A stretch of 64,000 nt of DNA from a candidate division KSB1 bacterium (GTDB taxonomy: Bacteria; Zhuqueibacterota; Zhuqueibacteria; JANLFK01; Oleimicrobiaceae), in assembly GCA_024655945.1 (NCBI GenBank), contig JANLFK010000002.1, forward strand, positions 178,610 through 242,609, written 5' to 3'. The notes below the pieces were generated by a model. That model saw nothing but the letters and a program-made list of their open reading frames with translations, searched no databases and had not been told where the DNA came from. The position numbers and the translations under genes are program-made. Positions 46,375 to 55,735 of this stretch are shown here, in pieces (positions within the stretch are counted from its first letter, which is position 1; each line of letters starts with the position of its first letter).

Positions 46375-47181
46375 CTATGCTCGTGGGCCGCGGCTTGCGG
46401 CCATGTCCCACGCCGCGCCAGGCGTATCCGCGTGCTCGACCCTCTGGGCGTGCCGCAAGCGCAGCAGATAGCCAATCACCCCTGCATCGGTCAGGGCCTG
46501 GATGCTACCGCTCACCGCCACACGGCGGGCGTCGCGCGTGAAGAGGCTGAAGGCAACAGGGAGGATTCCAGCAAGCCCCTCCTCTGCGAGTGTCGCGATC
46601 TCCGGAATGGCCAGTCCTGGCGCCGAAACCAGCAGCTCCCGCAGCGGGACCCCCACCGCCTCCTGTTCGCTCCAGCCGGTCAGCGCCTCGGCGGCAGCAT
46701 TGAGGTAGACCACCTCCACTTTCACGTCGGCGACCAGGAGCGCCTCCTCGGCGCAGCTGAGCGTGGCACGGAAGAGGCGCAGCATGAGTTTGAGCTGCCG
46801 CTCCCGCCTGCCATGGTGCAGCGCCAGTTCCACGACGCTGCGCAAGTCCTTCTCCTCGAAGGGCTTGCAGATAAAGCCATAGGGGTCAGTCTGCTTGGCG
46901 CGCTGAAAGGTAGCAAGATCGCTGATGGCGGTGCAGTAGACAAGAGGGATGTCGGCGATTGCCCTAATCTGCCGTGCCGCCTCGATGCCGTCCATCTCCC
47001 CCTTGAGCCCGATGTCCATCAACACCAGGTCAGGCCCTTCATCCCTGGCGCGGCACACCCCCTGCTCGCCGGTGCGCACGATGCCGCAGACCGCGTAGCC
47101 GAGGTTGCGCAACATCGCCTCCATGTCCTTAGCCACGATGACTTCATCCTCGACAATGAGCACTCGTGCTGCCGGTTCCAT
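46375..47181 (-). CDS. Response regulator with C-terminal PAS domain
   Basis: 268 aa. Receiver 1-125: VLIVEDEVIVAKDMEAMLRN, Asp56 in [40 protein letters not shown], Lys in GFICKPFEEKDL. A short helix (ELALHHGRRERQLKLMLRLF) leads to a PAS domain at about 135-245 (AEEALLVADVKVEVVYLNAA, AEALTGWSEQEAVGVPLREL). It ends there, with no kinase or DNA-binding output, so it resembles a receiver-PAS adaptor or a receiver-PAS kinase that has lost its catalytic half. Located 52 bases after the 1142-aa kinase gene, its probable phosphodonor. Confidence 0.85.
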   Translation of the reverse strand: MEPAARVLIVEDEVIVAKDMEAMLRNLGYAVCGIVRTGEQGVCRARDEGPDLVLMDIGLKGEMDGIEAARQIRAIADIPLVYCTAISDLATFQRAKQTDPYGFICKPFEEKDLRSVVELALHHGRRERQLKLMLRLFRATLSCAEEALLVADVKVEVVYLNAAAEALTGWSEQEAVGVPLRELLVSAPGLAIPEIATLAEEGLAGILPVAFSLFTRDARRVAVSGSIQALTDAGVIGYLLRLRHAQRVEHADTPGAAWDMAASRGPRA

Positions 47182-47233
47182 GCTACCCTCTGCCCTTTAA
47201 GCTCTCCCGTCTGTCGCCCGCCGGCATCCGGCG

Positions 47234-50200
47234 CTATTCATCTCGCTTGAACAGAATCCTGAACTCCGTGCCTTTTCCGTTGCAGTTGAGCTCGATGGTG
47301 CCGTCTAACTGGTCGGTGAGCGTCGTCACCAACTGCAGCCCCAACGAGTCGGTATTGCGAAAGTCGAGGTCTTTGGGAAAGCCCACGCCGTCATCCTTGA
47401 CCGTCAACTCGTACATGCCGTTCTTCGGCACCAAGCTGACCTGCACCTGGCCGCTTCTGCCGCCCGGGAAGGCATGTTTCAAGCAGTTGGACACCAGCTC
47501 ATTGATGATTAAGCCGCAGGGAATGGCGGCATCGATGCCCAACGAAACATCCTCGGCATGCGTGGTCAGTGTGATGCGCTCCGGGTTCACGCTGTACGAA
47601 CGGAACAGATCGTCGGTGAGCTTGCGAATGTAGTCGCTGAAATCGATCCGGCTCAGGTCGCGCGACTGGTAGAGTTTCTCATGAATGAGCGCCATAGAGC
47701 GCAGCCGGTTCTGGCTGTCCCTGAGCACTGCCTCCACCTCCGGATTGGCGATGCACCCGGATTGCAGATTGAGCATGCTGGAGATGACCTGCATGTTGTT
47801 CTTTACCCGGTGGTGGATTTCTTTGAGCAGCACCTCCTTCTCCTTGAGGGAGGTCTTGAGCTGCTCGCTGGAACGCTTGCGCTCGATGGCCATAGCCGCC
47901 TGATTGGAGACGAACTGCAGGATCCGTTTCTCCTCCTCCCCGAAGCGCACCCCCTCGGTGTAGCTCTGCACCGCGAGCACGCCGATGGTGCCGGTGGTGC
48001 CGACCAGTGGCACCCCTAACCAATCCACCGAGGGCGTGCCGATGGCATCCACCTCACCGCTGGCTATCAATTCCGCAAAGCCCTCGCGCGGGACCAACAG
48101 CGCGGTACCTTTCTTGAGCACATGCTCGGTCAGCCCTCTGCCCAGCTTGCGCGGTTTGGGCGGCTCGTCGTTTTCGTCCACAAAGTAGGGAAAGCTCAAC
48201 GTGCCGGTCTCTGGGTGGTAGAGCGCGATGTAAAAGTTGCGTGCCGGCATCAGCTCCCCGACGATGGCGTGAATGGAGTGGAAGAGCGCCTGCAAATCGT
48301 CGGCGCTGTTGGCCGCCTCGGACAGCTTGTAGATAGCCTCGCGCACCTTCTCCTCACGCTTGCGGGCGGTGATGTCCCGAAAGACCACCTGCGAGGCCAA
48401 CTGGCCGTCGACCACCACGGGACTGGCTGCCACCTCCACGTCCACCACCGTACCGTCTGCACGGAGGAACTTTTCCTCGATGGCGGGCACCGGTTCGCCG
48501 GTAGCCATCATCTTCCACACACGTTCGAGGACGGTCTGCCGGTAGTCGGGGTGCACGCACTCCATGACCGACCCGCCGACCATTGCCTCAGGGCCTTCGT
48601 AGCCGAGGATGCGGGCAGCGGCCCGGTTGGCAAATATCACCTTGCCCTGGCTGTGGCTGACGATCCCGTCCGGGGAGGTTTCCACTAAGTTGCGGAAGCG
48701 CTCTTCGCTCTCCTGCAGGGCAGCCTGGGAACGCTTGCGCTCGGAGATGTCCGTGTACACCGCCACCACGCCATGCAATTGGTCGCCGACACGAATGGGC
48801 GAGCCCGAGACGATGACGTCCACCGGCGTGCCGTCCTTGCGCAGGCGCATCGCCTCGTGCGCCAGGATGTCCTTGCCGCTCAGCACGTGCCGGGTGAGAC
48901 CCATCGCTTCCTTGCGCACGTCCCCTTTGGCGATGAGCTCGTCGATATCCTTGCCCAGCGCCTCCTCGCGGGAGTAGCCGAAGATGTGCTCTGCGGCCTT
49001 GTTCCACTCCACCACACGGTGATTCTTGTCTAGGGTGACAATGGCGCTGGGCGAGTTGACCAGCACCGACTCCAAGTACTTTTGCCGGCGCTCGATTTCC
49101 TGCTCGGCCTGTTTGCGTGCGGTCACGTCGCGCACGATGGCCACATAGCCGCGGAGCTTGCCGTCAGCCGCGTGGATGGCCGACGCGCTCACTTCGGCCA
49201 GGAAACTGCTCCTATCCTTGCGGAGAAGGGTGTGCTCCCGTTCCACGACCTGACCGGGAAGGCACGAAGGCAACATGCTGCGCGCGCGCTCGTGTGCCTC
49301 TTTGGGCAGGACGACAACTGCCGGCCTGCCCACCATGTCGGCCGGCGAGGCAAAGCCAAACAGCCGGGCTGCCCGTTCATTAGCTGCCACAAAGATGCCC
49401 TCCGGGTCCACGAGCACAATGGCTTCCGGGGAGGTACGCACCAGGGTTTCGTACAACCACTTCGCCTCTTTGAGCGCCGCCTCCTGGCACTTGCGCTCGG
49501 AGATATCGCGCACAATGCCTTCGGTGCTGGTGCAGTGCCCATCGTCGTCAAGAATCAAGCGGGCGCTGATGGAAGCATGGAACGGCGTGCCGTCGGCGTA
49601 CTTGAGGCGCACCTCAAAGTCCCTCACCGAGCGCTGCTTGGCCAACGCCGCCAAGAACGACGCCCGCTCCTCCGCGCTGAAGAACACCGTCTCGACATGC
49701 CTGCCGATAAGCTCCTGGCGCCTGTACCCGTAGCGCTCCACGGCCGGGCTCAATTTGCGCAAGAGGCCGGAGTTGTCCGCCAGGAAGTAGATCTCTTCCA
49801 TATTGTCGAAGATGCTGCGCAGGCTCCGCTCGCTTTCGCGCAGGGACTCTTCGGCGCGGCAGCGCTCGCTTGCCTCCATGGCCAGGGCAACCATGTCGGC
49901 CATGGAGCTGGCAAAGGCTTGCTCTTCCACGCTCCACTGCCGCAGAGGGCCCACATGTTCGTGGCAGAGCACGCCTACGGTGACACCGTTGACCCGAATC
50001 GGCGCATCCAGCATGGAGGCGATGCCCAGAGGCTCCAAATACTCGGCCGCAAACTCCTTGGTCGTGTCGTCCGCCCGTGCATCGTGCGCCGGGATCACCC
50101 GTTCCTCTTCCAAGGCGCGGAAATAGGTGGGGTAGTGGTCGGCGCACAGCTCCTGACCAGAGGTGTGGCGGTTGGCGGCCAGCTCGTAGAGGTTGAGGCA

Positions 50201-50662
50201 GCGGATCTTCGTGCGTTCCTCCACGTACATCCACACGCCCACGCGCGCCACCTCCAGGGTGTGGGCCGAGGTCTCCGTGATCTGCTGCAGGGCAGCAGCG
50301 AGATTGCCGCTGAACAGCAGCGGGCTGGTGGTGAGCCGGGTCAACGCCTGATTGTAGCGCCGCAACTGTTCTTGCGCCCGCTGCTGTTCCACATCTGCCT
50401 GGAGGCAAAGGTTGATCTCACGCTCCAAAGAGGCCTGCCTTCGTTCCAGCAGGCGAAAGGTCCCTTCCACCAGGGCAGCTGCCCCCCCGAGCGCAAGCAG
50501 CCAGGCCAGCGCGTCGTTGCCCACCGGCAGGCCGCGGACAAAGTAGTAGTACGCATGCATTGCCCCAATAAGGGCAAATGCCAGGGCAAGCACAGTTATC
50601 CTGGCGCGGTGCAGGTCCCCTCGGTGCGGAGAATGGTCATCCACGTGGTGCTCCTTTTTCAT
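47234..50662 (-). CDS. Membrane-anchored GAF-(PAS)4-GAF-HisKA_2 histidine kinase
   Basis: 1142 aa. Two TM helices at the N-terminus (about 22-43 and 52-70) separated by only a few residues, so almost no extracellular sensor. Then GAF1 (115-270, [40 protein letters not shown]), four PAS domains (about 280-770), GAF2 (780-935, [20 protein letters not shown]) and the HisKA_2 core ([18 protein letters not shown], His near 952) with HATPase ([32 protein letters not shown]). GAF2 resembles GAF2 of the kinase at 29833, pointing to domain shuffling between island kinases. Sensing is probably cytoplasmic. Confidence 0.9.
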   Translation of the reverse strand: MKKEHHVDDHSPHRGDLHRARITVLALAFALIGAMHAYYYFVRGLPVGNDALAWLLALGGAAALVEGTFRLLERRQASLEREINLCLQADVEQQRAQEQLRRYNQALTRLTTSPLLFSGNLAAALQQITETSAHTLEVARVGVWMYVEERTKIRCLNLYELAANRHTSGQELCADHYPTYFRALEEERVIPAHDARADDTTKEFAAEYLEPLGIASMLDAPIRVNGVTVGVLCHEHVGPLRQWSVEEQAFASSMADMVALAMEASERCRAEESLRESERSLRSIFDNMEEIYFLADNSGLLRKLSPAVERYGYRRQELIGRHVETVFFSAEERASFLAALAKQRSVRDFEVRLKYADGTPFHASISARLILDDDGHCTSTEGIVRDISERKCQEAALKEAKWLYETLVRTSPEAIVLVDPEGIFVAANERAARLFGFASPADMVGRPAVVVLPKEAHERARSMLPSCLPGQVVEREHTLLRKDRSSFLAEVSASAIHAADGKLRGYVAIVRDVTARKQAEQEIERRQKYLESVLVNSPSAIVTLDKNHRVVEWNKAAEHIFGYSREEALGKDIDELIAKGDVRKEAMGLTRHVLSGKDILAHEAMRLRKDGTPVDVIVSGSPIRVGDQLHGVVAVYTDISERKRSQAALQESEERFRNLVETSPDGIVSHSQGKVIFANRAAARILGYEGPEAMVGGSVMECVHPDYRQTVLERVWKMMATGEPVPAIEEKFLRADGTVVDVEVAASPVVVDGQLASQVVFRDITARKREEKVREAIYKLSEAANSADDLQALFHSIHAIVGELMPARNFYIALYHPETGTLSFPYFVDENDEPPKPRKLGRGLTEHVLKKGTALLVPREGFAELIASGEVDAIGTPSVDWLGVPLVGTTGTIGVLAVQSYTEGVRFGEEEKRILQFVSNQAAMAIERKRSSEQLKTSLKEKEVLLKEIHHRVKNNMQVISSMLNLQSGCIANPEVEAVLRDSQNRLRSMALIHEKLYQSRDLSRIDFSDYIRKLTDDLFRSYSVNPERITLTTHAEDVSLGIDAAIPCGLIINELVSNCLKHAFPGGRSGQVQVSLVPKNGMYELTVKDDGVGFPKDLDFRNTDSLGLQLVTTLTDQLDGTIELNCNGKGTEFRILFKRDE

Positions 50663-50862
50663 GTGCGCCCTCTCGGCATACCCTCTTTACCAGCGACCCG
50701 AGCAACGTGTGGCGCCTTGGCTGCGAACCCTGTGCGCTGCGCTCGCCAGGCCGCACGTGAGGTCGGTGTTTGCCCAAGTCGTGCGTTTCTCCGGACCCAA
50801 GCATGGTACGGTGTGCGACCTCGCCCCCGCGTACCGACCGCTCCAGGGCAGAAACGACCGAC

Positions 50863-51288
50863 TCATTGCACCTGGGCAGGGGTGCCGGCCTGGTCGCGCA
50901 GTTTGCTCTCCTCGCGGTGGCGATGCAAGGCCATCTCGATGGTAATGCGCAGCTCCTTCTCCCCGAAGGGCTTCAGCACATACCCGTAGGGCCTGGTCTC
51001 CATTGCCCGTTGCAGGGTGGAGTCGTCGGCGTGCGCGGTCAGGTAAATGACCGGAATGTCCAATTTCTGCCGGATCCTCTCTGCCGCCTCCACGCCGTCC
51101 ATCTCTCCCTTGAGGCGGATATCCATGAGGATAAGGTCCGGCCGCACCTGCTCCGCCTTCTGGATCGCCTCCTCCCCTGACCCTGCTAAGGCCGCCACCT
51201 CGTAGCCCATCTTGCGCAGCCGATTCTTGAGGTCCAGGGCCGTGATGTTGAGGTCCTCGACAATCATGATGCGAGTGGCTCGGTCCAT
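50863..51288 (-). CDS. Single-domain response regulator
   Basis: 141 aa, one receiver: IMIVEDLNITALDLKNRLRK, Asp56 in LILMDIRLKGEMDGVEAAER, IPVIYLTAHADDSTLQRAME, Lys in YGYVLKPFGEKELRITIEMA. It belongs to the island's common receiver subfamily and has only a 15-residue tail. The second acidic pocket position after ED is Leu rather than Asp/Glu (EDLN), still compatible with Mg binding through Glu11/Asp12. It lies 71 bases after the 740-aa kinase gene and 200 bases before the 1142-aa kinase gene; either could phosphorylate it. Confidence 0.87.
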   Translation of the reverse strand: MDRATRIMIVEDLNITALDLKNRLRKMGYEVAALAGSGEEAIQKAEQVRPDLILMDIRLKGEMDGVEAAERIRQKLDIPVIYLTAHADDSTLQRAMETRPYGYVLKPFGEKELRITIEMALHRHREESKLRDQAGTPAQVQ

Positions 51289-51359
51289 GTCGCTGTTCCT
51301 GCCAGTGAGTTACCTTTCAACAGTTCCCCACCTCCACGGAGGCTCCTTTGCCCTCTCTG

Positions 51360-53582
51360 CTAACGGCGCTTGGTGCCATCCGGGAAGCAAATGGTGAACG
51401 TCGTGCCGCCGCCGTTGGCACTCAGCTCAATGGTCCCTTCCAACTGATCGGTGAGGGTATTGACCAACTGCAGGCCGAGCGATTCGGTGTTGCGAAAATC
51501 CACATGAGCAGGAAAGCCCACGCCGTCATCGCTCACCTTGAGCACGTAGGAACCGTTCGCGCGCTCCAGTCCCACCGTGACTTTCCCCTTCCGCCCGTCT
51601 GGGAAGGCGTGTTTAAGGGCATTGGAAACGAGCTCGTTCACGATCAGCCCGCAGGAAATCCCGCTGTCTATGGCCAGGTCGATGCCGTTCACTTGCACGT
51701 CCATGGTGATGCGCTCCGGGTCCACGCCATAAGAGTCGAAGAGGTGGCTGGTGAGGCTCTTCGTGTACTCGGCGAAATCCACCCGCGAGAGATTCTTCGA
51801 CTGGTAGAGCTTCTCGTGGATGAGGGCCATCGACTTGACCCGATTCTGACTGTCGTTGAAAATGGCCAAGGCGCGCGGGTCGCTGATGTACGAAGACTGC
51901 AGGCTGAGCAGACTGGAGATCACTTGCATGTTGTTCTTCACCCGATGGTGAATCTCTTTGAGGAGCAGCTCTTTTTCCTTGAGCGAGCTGACAAGCTCCT
52001 CTTCGGCCCGCTTGCGCTGGGTGATGTCCTGGTAGATGACAAAGGCGCCATAGTGCGCGCCCTGGATCATCACCGGCACGCCGAACAGCTCCACGTCCAC
52101 CTCAGTGCCGTCCTTCCGGCAACGGCGCCTCACCGCGTGCACGCGCTCACCGGCGATCACCCTCCGTGTCAGCTCTTGCGCTTCGTCCAGCTGCTCAGCG
52201 TTGGCGAGCAAGGCATCGACCGACTGGCCCATCATTTCCGCACGTTCGTATTGGAAGAGCCGCTCGAAGGCGCCGTTGCACAGGGTCACCTTCCCTTCTC
52301 TGTCCATGGCGGCAATGGCAAGAGGGTTGTGCTCGATAAGGGCCTGGAGGTAGGAGCGCTGCTGCCGGATCTGCTCCTCTTGCTGGTGGCGCTCGGTGAT
52401 ATCGATGTCGGCGCCCTGGTAGCCCACAAAGGCGCCGCTCTTGTCGAAGACCGGGGTGGCATTGCGCAACAGCCAGCGCATGTGCCCATCCTTGTGTCGC
52501 AGAGGGACCACAAAATCGTGCATCGGGGCACGGGCATCAAACAGGCGCAACAGGCTCCTTTCGTACTCGGGGCGCTTGGTCGCATAGAGAAGGTCGCCAA
52601 GGTACTTCTTGCCCACCAGCTCCTCGGGAGTGTAACCAAGTACTTGAGAGACCAGTAGGTTTGTGTAGGTGTAGCGGCCGGTGGCGTCCACCTCCCAGAC
52701 CCAGGCGTGCACCTGTTCAGTCACCTGCCTGAGGCGCCCTTCCGATTCGCGCAGGGAGAGCTCAGCAAGCTTGCGGGCGGTAATGTCCTCCAACATGCCG
52801 TCGTAGTAGCGCACGCGGCCCTGCCGGTCACGCTCGGCAACCGCCGTGAGAGAACACCACATGCGCGTGCCGTCGTATCTCCTGAACGGCACCTCCGCCC
52901 TTTTCACCACCCCTTCGCTCCTGAGGCGGGCCAGAAGTGCCTCACGATCGGCAGGGTCGATGTAGAGGTCCTGGACGCGTTTGCCGATGAGCTCCTCCCT
53001 GCTCGGGAAGCCGAACATGGCCACCAGCGCCGGATTGGCCTCCAAGACACGACCGTTGCTCCCTGCCGAGGTGCGAAAGATACCCACCTCGAGGTTCTCA
53101 GTGATGGCACGGAACTTTGCCTCGCTTTCCTGCAAGGCAGCCCTTTTCTCCTTCCGAGCGCTGATGGCACGGAGGACGCACAACAAGCTCTCGGCCCGCG
53201 GCGCTTCCCCAGCGGCACGCACCGCTACCTCCACCGGGAGAGGAGCACGGTCTTTGGCCTTGAGGGAGAATTCAAAGACGGCCTCGCCTCCGGTACGCAC
53301 GGTGCGAGTCAAAACAGCAGCGGCGCGCTTGAACTCCCGGTCGTCGGCGAAGTACTCGCGTACCTTCCTCCCCACCACTTCCTCCGGCAAATAGCCCGCG
53401 AATTTCCGGATCGCCGGACTGCAATACTCCACTACGCCTTGGGCTGACAGCCGGAGCACGACGTCCGCAATCCCCTCAACGAGTTCCCTGAACAAATCCC
53501 CCTCGGCATGGGTCCGCGCCAAGACCACCAGATGTTGGTTTTCATCTGCCGGCCCGACCACGGTCACTGCGGTGTGCGCCAT
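51360..53582 (-). CDS. (PAS)4-HisKA_2 sensor histidine kinase
   Basis: 740 aa from the ATG at 53582 with gaggagaa upstream; a GTG two codons earlier is possible. No TM helix. Four PAS domains by eye: about 28-148 (LVEGIADVVLRLSAQGVVEY), 155-270 (ITENLEVGIFRTSAGSNGRV), 280-400 (VTEQVHAWVWEVDATGRYTY) and 410-525 (LIEHNPLAIAAMDREGKVTL). Then [18 protein letters not shown] (His near 550) and a HATPase with [20 protein letters not shown] and DDGVGFPAHVDF. First gene of the signalling island in transcription order, preceded by an 800-base gap that probably holds its promoter. Confidence 0.9.
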   Translation of the reverse strand: MAHTAVTVVGPADENQHLVVLARTHAEGDLFRELVEGIADVVLRLSAQGVVEYCSPAIRKFAGYLPEEVVGRKVREYFADDREFKRAAAVLTRTVRTGGEAVFEFSLKAKDRAPLPVEVAVRAAGEAPRAESLLCVLRAISARKEKRAALQESEAKFRAITENLEVGIFRTSAGSNGRVLEANPALVAMFGFPSREELIGKRVQDLYIDPADREALLARLRSEGVVKRAEVPFRRYDGTRMWCSLTAVAERDRQGRVRYYDGMLEDITARKLAELSLRESEGRLRQVTEQVHAWVWEVDATGRYTYTNLLVSQVLGYTPEELVGKKYLGDLLYATKRPEYERSLLRLFDARAPMHDFVVPLRHKDGHMRWLLRNATPVFDKSGAFVGYQGADIDITERHQQEEQIRQQRSYLQALIEHNPLAIAAMDREGKVTLCNGAFERLFQYERAEMMGQSVDALLANAEQLDEAQELTRRVIAGERVHAVRRRCRKDGTEVDVELFGVPVMIQGAHYGAFVIYQDITQRKRAEEELVSSLKEKELLLKEIHHRVKNNMQVISSLLSLQSSYISDPRALAIFNDSQNRVKSMALIHEKLYQSKNLSRVDFAEYTKSLTSHLFDSYGVDPERITMDVQVNGIDLAIDSGISCGLIVNELVSNALKHAFPDGRKGKVTVGLERANGSYVLKVSDDGVGFPAHVDFRNTESLGLQLVNTLTDQLEGTIELSANGGGTTFTICFPDGTKRR

Positions 53583-54066
53583 CGTCACTTCTCCTCACCT
53601 TCAACCACACGCAGGCAAATCCCCAGGCGTTGGGAGCCGAGGCCCGACCTAAGGGCGTCGGAATCCCACTGTGCAACCGCACACAGCCCAGAGTCGCCGC
53701 TCTGCGCGCAGACAGTCAGGCCCGTTGACGTGCAGCGCCAAACCCTAAATGGGCCAGCAGGAGCCGTCGAGGCTGAGCCGCTTGGTGAGAGGAAGAGGGG
53801 CTTGTAGGTGGGCAAAGCTGCCTTGACGGGGTACCTGGCGGACCCGCTGCATTCCTTGGCATGCTGAATGGCGAAAGCCCGACAGCACACACCCATGCCT
53901 CGTTGTCGGGATGGACATCGGCCCCACATCCTCACCTCGCTTCCTCCGCGGTAGTCGGCGTGGTGCCAGGGCCGGCACTTGGTCAAAGCGGCTCCTGGTT
54001 CGCCCGGGCGCGTTGCAGCCCCGACACCTTGGCTACCGGCGACTGTCCACTGCGCACCGCGTGCCT

Positions 54067-54082
54067 TACAAGGAGCGTGCCA
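54067..54082 (-). promoter_or_regulatory. Possible sigma-54-like element upstream of the signalling island
   Basis: The minus strand reads TGGCACGCTCCTTGTA: perfect -24 block and correct spacing, but GT instead of the near-invariant GC at -12. It lies about 485 bases upstream of the 51360 kinase start, an unusually long leader. Weak candidate only. Confidence 0.25.
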
Positions 54083-54362
54083 TGGGAGGAGGGCCATCCA
54101 ATGGCCGGAGAAGCAATTGTTTTCTCATGCATTAGCTTGCTGGCAGGCAGGGCACAATGGCAGCCCACAGTGGGCCGAGAGGGGCCGATTGTGTACTGCA
54201 TGCCACACAGACGGGAAAGGGGTGGGTATAAGCCTGGGAAAGACAGGCTGTTGCGCCAGTGGAAGCCGCTGCCACAACAGCACCCGACGTGTCCAGCGCG
54301 CGCCACACTTCACGCCGGCTGAGGGAGAAGAGAACGCTGTCTGGGTAGAGATGGCAACAAGC

Positions 54363-54379
54363 GCCGGCGGACGGCCGGC
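54363..54379 (-). terminator. Hairpin at the end of the NtrC-type regulator gene
   Basis: GCCGGC-5 bases-GCCGGC forms a 6-bp GC stem immediately after the TAA stop (54380-54382), followed on the transcribed strand by gcttgttgcc. It is a plausible but weak intrinsic terminator because the T-run is interrupted. Confidence 0.4.
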
Positions 54380-55735
54380 TTACTCTATCACCCCGTACTG
54401 GCGAAGTTTGGCGCGGAGGGTCTTGACCGTGATGCCCAGGAGGCGGGCGGTCTGGCTCTTGTTGCCGTTCAGGCGCCTGAGGGTCGTGAGGATATGCTCC
54501 CGCTCCACATCCTCCAGTCTCACCGGCTGGGCGGGGCCCTCGACCTGTTCCAGAAGCTCGGCGTGTTCGCGGATGTAAGGGAAGTGCTCGGCAGTGAGGG
54601 TCTCGGTGCCCCGACTCAGCACTGCAGCACGCTCAATGGCGCTCTCTAACTCGCGCACGTTTCCCGGCCAGTTGTGCTCCATGAGCAGGCGCATGGCTTC
54701 GCTGGACAGCCTCTTCCGCTCGCCATTGCGGGCGACAAAACCCGCCAGGAAGTGTTCGGCAAGCACCGGTATGTCTTCCGGGCGCTCGCGCAGCGGCGGG
54801 ATGCGGATGCACAGCGTATTGAGCCGGAAATAGAGATCCTTGCGGAATCTGTCGCGCTTCACCTCTTCAAGGAGGTTGCGATTGGTGGTGGCGATGATGC
54901 GCACGTCGGTCTGCAGAGTGCGGCCACTGCCGATGCGCTCAAACTCGCCGAATTGCAGCACGCGCAGCAGCTTCACCTGCATGGACTTGTCCAGGTCGGC
55001 GATCTCGTCCAGGAGCAAGGTGCCGCCGTCGGCGAGCTCGAATCGTCCCTTCACCTGCGCCACAGCCCCGGTGAAGGCGCCGCGTTCGTGGCCGAAGAGC
55101 TCACTTTCCAACAGGGTGTGGGGCAAAGCACCGCAATTGACCTTCACAAAGGGCTTGCCATGGCGCGGACTGGCCAGTTCAATGGCGTTGGCCACCACCT
55201 CCTTGCCGGTTCCTGTTTCGCCCTCGATGAGCACTGCTGCCGAAGTGGGCGCCACCATCTGCACCGTCTCGCGAATGCGTTGCATGGCCAGACTGCTGCC
55301 GAGGAGGGTGCTCACCGCCTGTTGCTTTTGCAGCTCAGCACGCAGGAAGCGATTTTCGGCCACCAGCTGCTGGCGCTCTTGCACTCTTTCCACCACCAGG
55401 CGCAGCTCTTCGGGCGCTATGGGCTTGGTGATGTAGTCGAAAGCCCCCTTTTTCATCGCCTCCACGGCGTTGTCAATGGTGCCATAGGCGGTCATGATCA
55501 CCACTTCGGTCTCAGGGTGGAGCCTCTTCACGCCGCAGAGCACGTCCATGCCGTTGACGCCTTCCATCTTCAGGTCGGTGAGCACCAGCGCAAAGCTCTG
55601 CTTTCCGGCCAGTTCCAGGGCCGTGGCACCGTCGTGCACTAAGGTGACGTCGTAGCCCAGGCGCTGGATGGCGTCGCGCACGAACCGGCCACCCAAGGGG
55701 TCGTCTTCGACGATGAGCACGGAAAGCTTAGCCAT
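54380..55735 (-). CDS. NtrC-family sigma-54-dependent response regulator (FlrC/AtoC-like)
   Basis: 451 aa: receiver 1-120 (DD at 11-12, Asp54 in LVLTDLKMEGVNGMDVL, Lys in YITKPIAP), AAA+ domain about 145-370 with Walker A GETGTGKE (172-179), the sigma-54 contact loop GAFTGA (219-224), Walker B LLLDEI (240-245) and NWPGNVRELESAIERA, then a Fis-type helix-turn-helix at 410-450 (NGNKSQTARLLGITVKTLRA KLRQYG). All catalytic and sigma-54 contact residues are present. The end of the HTH resembles flagellar activators such as FlrC. Its kinase partner gene overlaps it by 8 bases. The flagellar operon in this window has a sigma-54 promoter, so it is the best candidate activator, though AtoC/ZraR-like roles cannot be excluded. 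Confidence 0.93.
   Translation of the reverse strand: MAKLSVLIVEDDPLGGRFVRDAIQRLGYDVTLVHDGATALELAGKQSFALVLTDLKMEGVNGMDVLCGVKRLHPETEVVIMTAYGTIDNAVEAMKKGAFDYITKPIAPEELRLVVERVQERQQLVAENRFLRAELQKQQAVSTLLGSSLAMQRIRETVQMVAPTSAAVLIEGETGTGKEVVANAIELASPRHGKPFVKVNCGALPHTLLESELFGHERGAFTGAVAQVKGRFELADGGTLLLDEIADLDKSMQVKLLRVLQFGEFERIGSGRTLQTDVRIIATTNRNLLEEVKRDRFRKDLYFRLNTLCIRIPPLRERPEDIPVLAEHFLAGFVARNGERKRLSSEAMRLLMEHNWPGNVRELESAIERAAVLSRGTETLTAEHFPYIREHAELLEQVEGPAQPVRLEDVEREHILTTLRRLNGNKSQTARLLGITVKTLRAKLRQYGVIE

Larger units (their letters stand above)
53583..54379. other. Long intergenic region upstream of the signalling island
   Basis: About 800 bases with no ORF that resembles a protein family on either strand; the open frames that exist have no RBS or recognisable motif. 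It contains the hairpin after the NtrC-type gene (54363-54379) and a near-consensus sigma-54 element (54067-54082). I looked for c-di-GMP, cobalamin and TPP riboswitch core motifs and saw none. It probably carries the promoter of the 51360 kinase with a leader of up to 480 bases. Confidence 0.5.

Noticed and set aside
50733..50748. Minus-strand TGGCGAGCGCAGCGCA upstream of the 1142-aa kinase
   Set aside because: GG and GC are correctly spaced, but -24 and -12 flanks match poorly; in GC-rich DNA this is expected by chance.
34327..53582. CRISPR-like or tandem repeats suggested by recurring cctgcatgttgttctt segments
   Set aside because: They are several kb apart, lie inside coding sequence and encode the HisKA_2 box; paralogous genes explain them.
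53585..54097. Minus-strand 170-codon frame in the gap upstream of the 51360 kinase
   Set aside because: Composition (many Cys, Trp, Ser, Arg), no motif and no ribosome site; not supported as a gene.
53583..54379. Riboswitch in the long gap
   Set aside because: No core motif of c-di-GMP, cobalamin, TPP or similar riboswitches could be found on either strand by eye.
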